A stretch of 42,878 nt of DNA from Sphingomonadales bacterium UBA6157 (GTDB lineage: Bacteria; Pseudomonadota; Alphaproteobacteria; Sphingomonadales; Sphingomonadaceae): positions 16,441-59,318 of the forward strand of contig DIUN01000045.1 of NCBI GenBank assembly GCA_002423025.1, given 5' to 3'. Both the position numbers and the translations under genes were made by a program. Shown piece by piece: positions 23,381-31,205 of the stretch. Positions within the stretch are counted from its first letter, which is position 1. Every line of letters begins with the position of its first letter. Below the pieces are notes generated by a model that worked only from the letters and a program-made list of their open reading frames with translations, was not told the DNA's origin and did not search any database.

Positions 23381-24499
23381 ATGAATTTCGATCTCGATGA
23401 GGACCAGCAGCTGCTCAAAGCCGCAGCCGAGCGCTTTGTGGCCGACAGCGGCGGCGGCGACCTCCTTCTGCGTCGCGCCGCCCGTATGGAACCCGGCGGC
23501 TTTTCCGCCACCAACTGGGCCAGGCTGGCAGAAAGCGGCGTGCTCGGCCTTGCCGTTTCCGCCGAGAATGGCGGCCTTGGCCAGGGCACGGTCGAAATCG
23601 CGATTGTGATGGAAGCGCTGGGCCGCGGGCTGGCGCCAGAGCCCGTGCTTGATGTCGGCATCATCGCCGCCGGCCTGATCGACAGTCCCGAAAATGCTGC
23701 GCAGCATAAATCGCTTCTTCAAGACCTGATCCGCGGCAACACACTGGTTTCTATTGGACATTCCGAGCGGGAAGCGCGGCATTCTCTCAGCTGGGTCGGC
23801 ACGAGTGCAAGGCCCGACGGCGAAACCCTGCGGCTCGATGGCTGCAAAATCGCGGTGATGGCTGGTGGCGGCGCCCAGCATTTCGTCGTCTCGGCTCGGC
23901 TCTCGGGCGCGCCGGGAGACGCGGACGGTATCGGGCTGTTCCTTGTCCCAGCCGAGGCGACAGGTCTGGAGCGGCATCCGTACCGGCTGGCCGATGGCTC
24001 GCTGGCGGCCGAGCTCACCCTTCGTGACGTGAAGATTCCAGCTGGCTCACAGCTTGCAGGCGGTTTTTCCACGCTGAAGACGGTTGCAGCCACGGCGCGG
24101 CTGGCGGCAGCGGCCGAGATGCTGGGCGTGATGGGCCTGCTGTTCGACAACACGCTCAACTATGTGAAGACCCGCCAGCAGTTCGGCCAGCCGCTGGGCA
24201 ATTTCCAGGTGATCCAGCACCGGATGACGGATGCCTATGTGCAGCTCGAACAATCCCGCTCGCACGTCATGCGTGCCGCACTCGCCGAAGGGGCGGCCTT
24301 CGCTGGCGCCGCAGCCGGCGCCAAGGCCTTTGTGGCGGAAGCGGCGCTCGGCCTCGCTCATACAGCGGTTCAGATGCACGGCGGCATGGGCATCGCTGAT
24401 GAGCTGGCAATTGGCCATGGCCTTAAGCGCATCCGCGTGTTGGCGCTTTGCTTTGGCGACTCGGCCAGTGCCCTTGATGATTATCGCTGCGCCGCCTGA
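23381..24499 (+). CDS. acyl-CoA dehydrogenase (first of a pair)
   Basis: A 372-residue flavoprotein of the acyl-CoA dehydrogenase family. The N-terminal helical domain begins MNFDLDEDQQLLKAAAERFV. The C-terminal domain carries the FAD-contact stretch ARLAAAAEMLGVMGLLFDNT, KTRQQFGQPLGNFQVIQHR and the QMHGGMGIADE motif. The middle beta domain is less typical. An adjacent second dehydrogenase of different length 11 bases downstream suggests a heteromeric enzyme like the FadE-type pairs that act on steroid side chains or branched substrates. The substrate cannot be read from sequence. It is divergent from the LuxR-type regulator. Confidence 0.88.
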   Translation: MNFDLDEDQQLLKAAAERFVADSGGGDLLLRRAARMEPGGFSATNWARLAESGVLGLAVSAENGGLGQGTVEIAIVMEALGRGLAPEPVLDVGIIAAGLIDSPENAAQHKSLLQDLIRGNTLVSIGHSEREARHSLSWVGTSARPDGETLRLDGCKIAVMAGGGAQHFVVSARLSGAPGDADGIGLFLVPAEATGLERHPYRLADGSLAAELTLRDVKIPAGSQLAGGFSTLKTVAATARLAAAAEMLGVMGLLFDNTLNYVKTRQQFGQPLGNFQVIQHRMTDAYVQLEQSRSHVMRAALAEGAAFAGAAAGAKAFVAEAALGLAHTAVQMHGGMGIADELAIGHGLKRIRVLALCFGDSASALDDYRCAA

Positions 24500-24510
24500 A
24501 GGACATCAGC

Positions 24511-25716
24511 ATGGACATGAGCTTCAGCCCCGCCGACCTCGCCTTTCGTGACGAGGTGCGGCGCTTCCTCGCCGACGAGCTCCCGCAGCGCCTGCGCGAC
24601 GGCATGAACGGCACGCCCTCGGTCTTCGTCGAACCCGAGATCGGGCTTGAGTGGCAGCGCATCCTCCACGCCCGTGGCTGGCTGGCAACGAGTTGGCCGG
24701 TGGAAGCCGGCGGCACCGGCTGGAGCCCGGTGCAGCGCTACATCTTCGAGAAGGAGTGTGCGCTGGCCGATGCGCCGGCGCTCTCGGTGCTCGGTCTCAA
24801 GCTGGTCGGTCCCGTCATCGCGCGCTACGGCACACCGGCGCAAAAGGCGCGATTTCTGGAGCGTATTCTCACCGGCGACGACCTGTGGTGCCAAGGCTAT
24901 TCCGAACCAGGCGCCGGCTCCGATCTCGCCAATCTCAAGACGCGAGCCGTGCGACAGGGGGACCGCTACATCATCAACGGCAGCAAGATCTGGACCACCC
25001 ATGCGCATTATGCCGACTGGATGTTCTGTCTCGCCCGCACCGATCCGGACGTGAAGCCGCAGGCCGGGATCTCCTTCCTGCTGGTCCCGATGAAACAGAA
25101 GGGCATCACCATCCGCCCGATCATCGGCATGGCCGGGGATCATGAGGTGAACCAGGTGTTCCTCGATGATGCCGAGGCGCTGGTGGCTGACCGAATTGGC
25201 GAGGAGGGCCAGGGCTGGACGATCGCCAAGTTCCTGCTGGAAAATGAACGCGGCGGCAGCTGCGCCGCTCCCAAGCTGCTGGCCGATCTGCAAAAACTGG
25301 CGCGCCTTGCTGCCAGCCAGCCTATGGCCGGCAGCACTCTTGCCGATGATGATGCGCATGGCCGGCGGCTGGCGAGGCTCAGGCTGGAAGCCGAGGCGCT
25401 TGAAACCACCGAGCTGCGCATCCTTTCCGATCTGGCGCAGGGCCGTAGCCCTGGGCCACAGACGTCGCTGGTCAAGCTGGTCGCCTCCTCGCTGCGGCAG
25501 GCCGTAGACGAGCTTGCCGTGGACAGCTTTGGCCTTGATGGCCTGCAACTCGCCACCGAGCGGCCGCTCTATGGCAATGAGAGCCCAGAGCCGATCGGCT
25601 CCAAGCCGGCACAGCTCGCGATGCCGACCTATCTCAACAGCCGGGCATGGACGATCTTCGGCGGCTCCAACGAGGTGCAGAAGAACATCATCGCAAAGAC
25701 CGTGCTGGGACTTTAA
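24511..25716 (+). CDS. acyl-CoA dehydrogenase (second of a pair)
   Basis: A 401-residue acyl-CoA dehydrogenase. It starts MDMSFSPADLAFRDEVRRFL and has the FAD/substrate motif WCQGYSEPGAGSDLANLKT, the central INGSKIWTTHAHYADWMFCL and the C-terminal WTIFGGSNEVQKNIIAKTVL. It is longer than its neighbour and has the more conventional active-site stretches, so it may be the catalytic partner. The gene ends about 130 bases before the multihaem operon, in the same direction, but I see no sign that it belongs to it. Confidence 0.9.
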   Translation: MDMSFSPADLAFRDEVRRFLADELPQRLRDGMNGTPSVFVEPEIGLEWQRILHARGWLATSWPVEAGGTGWSPVQRYIFEKECALADAPALSVLGLKLVGPVIARYGTPAQKARFLERILTGDDLWCQGYSEPGAGSDLANLKTRAVRQGDRYIINGSKIWTTHAHYADWMFCLARTDPDVKPQAGISFLLVPMKQKGITIRPIIGMAGDHEVNQVFLDDAEALVADRIGEEGQGWTIAKFLLENERGGSCAAPKLLADLQKLARLAASQPMAGSTLADDDAHGRRLARLRLEAEALETTELRILSDLAQGRSPGPQTSLVKLVASSLRQAVDELAVDSFGLDGLQLATERPLYGNESPEPIGSKPAQLAMPTYLNSRAWTIFGGSNEVQKNIIAKTVLGL

Positions 25717-25845
25717 CCAGCGCTAACAACTGACAAGAAAACAGCAAAACTCCGCCATCCGTCCACATCTTGTCGTTCCCATAGGTGTTCGGCTTTGCTA
25801 GCTTGCTCCGCAGGGGCGAGACGAGCGGGCAATTCAGGGGCAAGC
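25717..25845 (+). promoter_or_regulatory. likely promoter region of multihaem operon
   Basis: 129 bases, less GC-rich than the flanking genes. It includes TTGTCG (about 25770) and an AGGGG-type ribosome binding site before the ATG at 25846. No -10 element is convincing, and I see no inverted repeat of an FNR/CRP type. Confidence 0.3.
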
Positions 25846-27339
25846 ATGTCAGGATCGGGGGATAGCGGCAACGCTGGCGGCATGCTCGCTGCTGGCGCTT
25901 TGGCGCGCCGGACGCGCGGCACCGCTGCCCGCCGAGCAATCGCTGCATTCACCGCTCTGCGACGGCGGCTTCCGGGCCTCGCTGGCGCATTCGGCATGGT
26001 GTTGGCCCTTGCTGCTGTGCCTGGCGCCACCCCCGCCGCCACACCTCCCGCAGCGGCGCATGATCCAGCAGTGCACATGGGTGTCGCGAGTTGCGGCAGC
26101 ACCACTTGCCATGGGCGGCAAGAAGCGACCGGCCCGCGTGTTCGGCAGAATGAACTGCTCAGTTGGCAGAATCCGGCCAGCCTCACCGGCGCGCATTCGC
26201 GAGCCTGGGCCGTGCTGAAAGCGCCTCGCTCGCAAGCTATCGCCGCGCGGCTAGGCATCGCCGACCCGACGCAATCGGCCGAATGCATCAGCTGCCACGG
26301 CGACCCGGCACCCAACCACGGCCCGCAATGGAAGCAGTCAGACGGCGTCGGCTGCGAGGCCTGCCACGGCGGCGCCGGCGGCAGGAGCGGCGGCGCTGGC
26401 GAAGGCTGGCTGGCCTCCCACGCCACGGTTTCCGCCAGTCATGCACAGAATGTGGCGCGCGGGCTCTGGGCGGTGAACTCCCCTCCGGTGCGCGCCAGTG
26501 TCTGCCTGGATTGCCATTTCGGCTCCAGCAAGCCGGGCCAGTTCGTCACCCACCGCATCATGGCCGCCGGCCACCCGCGCGTGACATTCGAGCTCGATCT
26601 GTTCACCAGCCTCCAGTCCCACCATGATGAGGACGCCGATTATGCCGAACGCAAAGGCATCAATGGCGGCGTCAAGCTGTGGGCCGTGGGGCAGGCGCTG
26701 TCGGTCAAGCGGGCGCTGATGCTGTATCCGCCACGCGCCGCCGGCAACTTCCCGGAATTCTATTTCTATGATTGCCGCTCCTGCCATCGCGCATTCTCGG
26801 ACGATCCGGGCGTGCCGCTGGTCGCCCGCACCAACCCGGCCCGGCCAATCGCACCGGGCGCCCCGGTGTGGAACGATGAGAGCCTGCTGATGCTCTCCGC
26901 AGCCGCCAAGGTGGCCGCGCCGGCGCTCGGCGCACGACTCGATGCGCGTTCGCGCGCCTTCCATGCTGCGCTCGGCGGGGACCGGGCCAGCGCTATGAAG
27001 GCGGCCTCGGCACTCGCCAGCACGGCCGATGAATTGGCAAGCGCCTTTGAGCGCGGCAGCTTTGATCGCACCCAGACCTTTGCGATGATCGAGGCCGTGC
27101 TGGTGGGCGGCGCCAATACCTATACGGACTATCAAGGTGGCGCCCAGGCGGTGATGGCCGCCGATACGCTGCTTAACGCCCTGGTCGCCGCCGGCCATGT
27201 CGACCGCGCTTCAGCCATGGCCGTACGTCCCGCGCTGGACCGGGCCTATGCCGCGGCGCGTGATGCCAACCGCTGGCAACCGGGTGAGTTCCGCGCGGCA
27301 TTGGCCAGTGTCGCCGGCCAGGTGAGGGCGCTGCGATGA
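25846..27339 (+). CDS. exported pentahaem cytochrome c
   Basis: A 497-residue multihaem cytochrome. I use the ATG at 25846 after an AGGGG stretch. A basic N-terminus leads into a hydrophobic segment at about 43-65, a signal peptide or anchor with an unusually long n-region. Five haem motifs: CGSTTCH (83-89, spacing CX4CH), CISCH (147), CEACH (170), CLDCH (220) and CRSCH (310). Extra histidines in HHDEDADY and elsewhere could serve as second ligands. The pattern resembles cytochrome c554-type proteins. The C-terminal third has no haem and is alanine-rich and helical. Stop and next start overlap (ATGA). It is probably the periplasmic electron carrier of the operon (inference). Confidence 0.85.
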   Translation: MSGSGDSGNAGGMLAAGALARRTRGTAARRAIAAFTALRRRLPGLAGAFGMVLALAAVPGATPAATPPAAAHDPAVHMGVASCGSTTCHGRQEATGPRVRQNELLSWQNPASLTGAHSRAWAVLKAPRSQAIAARLGIADPTQSAECISCHGDPAPNHGPQWKQSDGVGCEACHGGAGGRSGGAGEGWLASHATVSASHAQNVARGLWAVNSPPVRASVCLDCHFGSSKPGQFVTHRIMAAGHPRVTFELDLFTSLQSHHDEDADYAERKGINGGVKLWAVGQALSVKRALMLYPPRAAGNFPEFYFYDCRSCHRAFSDDPGVPLVARTNPARPIAPGAPVWNDESLLMLSAAAKVAAPALGARLDARSRAFHAALGGDRASAMKAASALASTADELASAFERGSFDRTQTFAMIEAVLVGGANTYTDYQGGAQAVMAADTLLNALVAAGHVDRASAMAVRPALDRAYAAARDANRWQPGEFRAALASVAGQVRALR

Positions 27340-29321
27340 GACGCAACGCCGGCGCCCGAGCGGCGCTCGCCGGAAGTCTTGGGCTGCTGGTTGCTGCGTG
27401 TGGCGGCGGCAACAGCGCGCCAGCCAGTCCGGTTTCCGGCACCCAGCCTGGCGGCGGCGCGCCCACCAGCGCCACCCCGGCAAGCGTGTTCACCCGCCCG
27501 GCTCCGGAGGCCCTCACCACGGCTGATGTGGAGAGCATTGTCGCGCGCGCTGCCGAAGAAGCGCAGGCTCGCGGCACCCCCGCCGTCATCGCGGTGGTAG
27601 ACCGGGTGGGCAATGTGCTCGCCGTGTTCAGTATGAACGGCGCGCGCGCCACAGCCACGACCCGTGCGGGCACAAGCGGCAACCTGGATGTCCAGAACAT
27701 CACCTTCCCGGCCGCGCTCGGCGCGATCAGCAAGGCCATCACCGGCGCCTACCTCTCTTCAAGCGGCAATGCCTTTTCCACCCGCACTGCCTCGATGATC
27801 GTCCAGCAGCACTTCCCGCCGTCGCGGCTCACCGTGGGCCTCGAATCCGGGCCGCTGTTCGGCGTGCAGTTTTCGCAGCTGCCCTGTTCCGATCTGGCAT
27901 CGCGCTTTGCAGCGGGCGGCGGCTCGGGCGCATTGATCGGCCCCAAGCGCGCACCGCTCGGCCTGGCGGCGGATTCCGGCGGATTTCCACTCTACAAGAA
28001 TGGCGTTGTGGTCGGCGGCGTCGGCATCATGGCCGATGGCGACTATGGCTTCGATGCCGAAGTGACCGACATCGACGCCGATGACGAGGAGTTCATCGCC
28101 ACCGCCGCCACCACAGGCTTTGCCGCGCCCGAGACAATCCGCGCCGAGCGCATCAGCGTTGATGGCACGCTGCTGCGCTACAGTGATGCCAGCGTCGCCG
28201 GCCTGCGGGCAAACCCTGCCAGTGCGCGCAGCTTTGCCGCAATCAACGGCACCCTTGGAAGCCTGACGCCGGTCGGCGGTTTCTATGGCGGCAACGTTAT
28301 CGCCGGCACGGCCTATGGCAGTGAAGCCAGCGGCGTGCGGCCAGCAGCGCTCAGCGAATTCAACCACCCCGATGCCTATATCCTCAGTGATGGCGCCGGC
28401 AACAATCGCTTCCCGGTGCGCGCCGGAACGGATGCGGCAGAGTCCGGCTCGCCGCTCACCGCTGCTGAAGTACGGACACTGCTTGAAGAAGCCTTCAAGA
28501 TCATGAGCCGGGCGCGCGCCCAGATCCGTCAGCCGCTGGACAGCCGGGCCCAGGTCTCGATCTCGGTGGTCGATACCCGCGGCCAGGCGCTGGGGGTGGT
28601 GCGTTCGCCCGATGCGCCGATCTTCGGGATCGATGTGTCACTGCAGAAGGCCCGCACCGCGGCGTTCTTTTCCGGGCGCTTCGCCGCCGCCGATCTGGCG
28701 AGCGCAACGACTGCCGCCGGCGCGCCGGACCCGAATGTGCGAGATTTCGTTGGCCGCACCAACAGCTTCATCGGAAATGCGGATTTCCTCACCGGCAAGG
28801 TGGCGGTGTCAAACCGCGCTATCGGCAATATTTCCCGGCCCTACTTCCCTGACGGCGAAGTGGCGCAGGCACCAGGCGCGCTCTCCCGCCCCATCGCCAA
28901 TTTTTCGCCCTTCTCAAACGGCCTGCAATCCGCGTTGATTATCCAGAACCTTGCGCAGGTGCTGGGCGGCGGCAGCCCGAGCCGCTGCACCTTCCTTCCC
29001 GATACGCCGGGTGGCGGCAACAGGCTCCAGAATGGCCTGCAGATCTTCCCCGGCGCCGTGCCGGTCTATCGCGGCAACACGCTAGTCGGCGCGCTGGGCG
29101 TTTCGGGCGATGGCATCGATCAGGATGACATGGTCTCCTTCCTCGGCACTCATAACGCTGGCCTGCGCACCGGCACGATCAGCCTGCCCCCAGCTGCCAT
29201 CCGCTCCGACCAGCTCAAGGTTCCGGTGGCCGGAACCGATGGTGTGCGGCTGCGCTTTGTCGGCTGCCCGTTTGCACCGTTCCTCGATACGGCCGAGCAA
29301 AATGTCTGCCAGGCGCTCTAG
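27336..29321 (+). CDS. lipoprotein with two GlcG/HbpS-type haem-binding domains
   Basis: A 661-residue predicted lipoprotein. The signal peptide ends in a lipobox LVAAC (Cys22), followed by a Ser/Gly/Pro-rich linker. Domain 1 (about 57-280) has the GlcG/HbpS (DUF336) pattern: AVVDRVGNVLAVFSM, ISKAITGAYLSSSGNAFSTR and a GVVVGGVGIM end. Domain 2 (about 370-640) repeats it: SISVVDTRGQALGVVRS, QKARTAAFFSG and NTLVGALGVSGDGID. HbpS proteins bind and can degrade haem; GlcG itself has no settled function. It starts inside the stop of the cytochrome gene, and the next gene begins one base after its own stop, so it belongs to the operon. A role in haem handling or redox sensing is inference. Confidence 0.8.
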   Translation: MRRNAGARAALAGSLGLLVAACGGGNSAPASPVSGTQPGGGAPTSATPASVFTRPAPEALTTADVESIVARAAEEAQARGTPAVIAVVDRVGNVLAVFSMNGARATATTRAGTSGNLDVQNITFPAALGAISKAITGAYLSSSGNAFSTRTASMIVQQHFPPSRLTVGLESGPLFGVQFSQLPCSDLASRFAAGGGSGALIGPKRAPLGLAADSGGFPLYKNGVVVGGVGIMADGDYGFDAEVTDIDADDEEFIATAATTGFAAPETIRAERISVDGTLLRYSDASVAGLRANPASARSFAAINGTLGSLTPVGGFYGGNVIAGTAYGSEASGVRPAALSEFNHPDAYILSDGAGNNRFPVRAGTDAAESGSPLTAAEVRTLLEEAFKIMSRARAQIRQPLDSRAQVSISVVDTRGQALGVVRSPDAPIFGIDVSLQKARTAAFFSGRFAAADLASATTAAGAPDPNVRDFVGRTNSFIGNADFLTGKVAVSNRAIGNISRPYFPDGEVAQAPGALSRPIANFSPFSNGLQSALIIQNLAQVLGGGSPSRCTFLPDTPGGGNRLQNGLQIFPGAVPVYRGNTLVGALGVSGDGIDQDDMVSFLGTHNAGLRTGTISLPPAAIRSDQLKVPVAGTDGVRLRFVGCPFAPFLDTAEQNVCQAL

Positions 29322-29322
29322 A

Positions 29323-31185
29323 ATGGTCCCGCAGCACACCGCGCACTTCGGCCTTGCTGTGCTGCTGCTGGCAAGCACCGCGCCCGCCGAGGCCGGTATC
29401 TTCGGCAAATATTTCGATTGCTATGGCAAGCTCGCTCCCGGAACCGAGCGGGCCGCCGAACCGGAAGCGCAAGGCGCCACGGACCCGGCGCTGGCACCGC
29501 TTGATGGCCGCCGCCGCCCCGGCCTGCGGGGCCCGAACCTGCCCGAGCCGATCACCCAGGAGAACCCCGGCGCCGTGCCGCTGCCGCGAGCCGACAATTT
29601 CCCCAAGGATCATGTCCCCATCCCGGATCGCTGGCGGCTTGTCGAGACGCTGGGCGTGGTCAAATCCCGTTGGTCGGACCCTTACAACCAGAACACCCTG
29701 AAGGGTGATCGTCCACTGTGCGGCACGCACGACAAGTTCTTCCAGCTCACCGCGATCAGCGACACGGTGGTGGAGCCGCGCAGTTTCCCCACCCCGGTTG
29801 GCGTGCAGACGACCGAGCAGCCGGGCAACAATGATGTGTTCGGACGCCAGCACAGCACGGTTTTCGCCCAGACATTCATCCTCGGCGCCGCGCTCACAAA
29901 GGGCTCGACGGCATTCAAGCCGCCGGATTATGAGCTTCGCACCGCCATCGCCTTCCAGATCAACCATGTCGATGTGGCTGAGCGCCGGGTGCTGCTTGTC
30001 GAGCCAACACGCCCGAGCCGCCGCACCGATGTGTTCGTGGGCGTGCAGGAGCTGTTTTACGACAAGCACCTGCGCAACGTCTCGGATCGCTTCGATTTTG
30101 ATTCCGTGCGCATCGGCATCCAGCCCTTCTCGAGCGATTTCCGTGGCTTCCTTTTTCAGGACAACCAGCCCGGAATCCGCTTCTTCGGCACACGCGACAA
30201 CAATCGCCTGCAGTATAATCTCGCCGCCTTCGTGCGGCTTGAGAAAGACACCAATTCCGGCCTGAACGACATCACCAGCCTGCGCGATGACTGGGTTTTC
30301 GTCGCCAATGTCTACCGGCAGGACCTGCCGCTCCCCGGCCTCACCTCGCAGCTTAGCGTCACCTATAATCGCAACCGCGAGCGCGACAGCATCGAAGTCG
30401 ATACCAACGGCTTCCCGGTCCGCCCGGCACTGATCGGGGACTTGCGACCACGGGAATATGATGTCGTCTATCTCGGCTACAACGTCGATGGCCGCATCGG
30501 ACGCGTCAACCTCACCGCCAGCGCCAGCTATGCGATGGGCAACAATCGCAACAACATCTTCACCAGTCGGCCGTCCAGGATCCGAAGCTTCTTCTTCGCT
30601 GCGGAGCCTTCGATCGACTGGGGGTGGACGCGGGTGCGCCTCTCGGGCCTCTACGCCTCGGGCGATGGCAACCCTTATGACGATGTCGAGAACGGCTATG
30701 ATGCGATCTTCGAGAACCCGCAGTTTGCCGGCGCCGATACGAGCTACTGGATCCGCCAGGTCATCCCCTTTGCCGGCGGTGGCCGAGCCATCGGTCTCAA
30801 CGGCCGCAATGGCATCCTGAACAGCCTTCGGTCTTCCAAGGAGCAGGGCCAATCCAATTTCAACAACCCTGGCACCGTGCTCCTGGGCGCAGGCGCCGAT
30901 TTCGATGTGCTGCCGGAGTTGCGGCTTACGGTGAACGCCAACCACCTGTGGTTCGCCAAGACCGACATAATCCAGGCGCTGCGCGTCGAAGGCTCCATCC
31001 CCAAGAGCATCGGCACAGATTTGTCGCTGGCCAGCATCTACCGGCCGCACTTCAACCAGAATCTGGTGTTCCGCCTTTCGGGCGCGCTGTTCGATCCGGC
31101 GGCAGGATTCAACGATCTGTTTGCCAACAGCCCGCGTAACAACCGCTATTACAGCGTGTTGTTCAACGCCGTGCTGTCCTATTGA
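29323..31185 (+). CDS. predicted outer-membrane beta-barrel protein of the multihaem operon
   Basis: A 620-residue exported protein. The ATG at 29323 lies one base after the previous stop and begins a signal peptide (FGLAVLLLASTAPAEA). The mature N-terminus is proline-rich (about 25-110). The rest alternates polar and aromatic residues in short strands (LRTAIAFQINHVDV, LTSQLSVTYNRNRE, VNLTASASYAMGNN, WTRVRLSGLYASGDGN, LRLTVNANHLWFAKT) and ends in YYSVLFNAVLSY, a C-terminal aromatic residue typical of outer-membrane barrels. It has no haem motif. I find no named family with certainty. Its position between cytochrome genes suggests a porin sheath for electron transfer across the outer membrane (inference). 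Confidence 0.75.
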   Translation: MVPQHTAHFGLAVLLLASTAPAEAGIFGKYFDCYGKLAPGTERAAEPEAQGATDPALAPLDGRRRPGLRGPNLPEPITQENPGAVPLPRADNFPKDHVPIPDRWRLVETLGVVKSRWSDPYNQNTLKGDRPLCGTHDKFFQLTAISDTVVEPRSFPTPVGVQTTEQPGNNDVFGRQHSTVFAQTFILGAALTKGSTAFKPPDYELRTAIAFQINHVDVAERRVLLVEPTRPSRRTDVFVGVQELFYDKHLRNVSDRFDFDSVRIGIQPFSSDFRGFLFQDNQPGIRFFGTRDNNRLQYNLAAFVRLEKDTNSGLNDITSLRDDWVFVANVYRQDLPLPGLTSQLSVTYNRNRERDSIEVDTNGFPVRPALIGDLRPREYDVVYLGYNVDGRIGRVNLTASASYAMGNNRNNIFTSRPSRIRSFFFAAEPSIDWGWTRVRLSGLYASGDGNPYDDVENGYDAIFENPQFAGADTSYWIRQVIPFAGGGRAIGLNGRNGILNSLRSSKEQGQSNFNNPGTVLLGAGADFDVLPELRLTVNANHLWFAKTDIIQALRVEGSIPKSIGTDLSLASIYRPHFNQNLVFRLSGALFDPAAGFNDLFANSPRNNRYYSVLFNAVLSY

Positions 31186-31205
31186 TATGGCTGGGTGAGA
31201 TGAAC

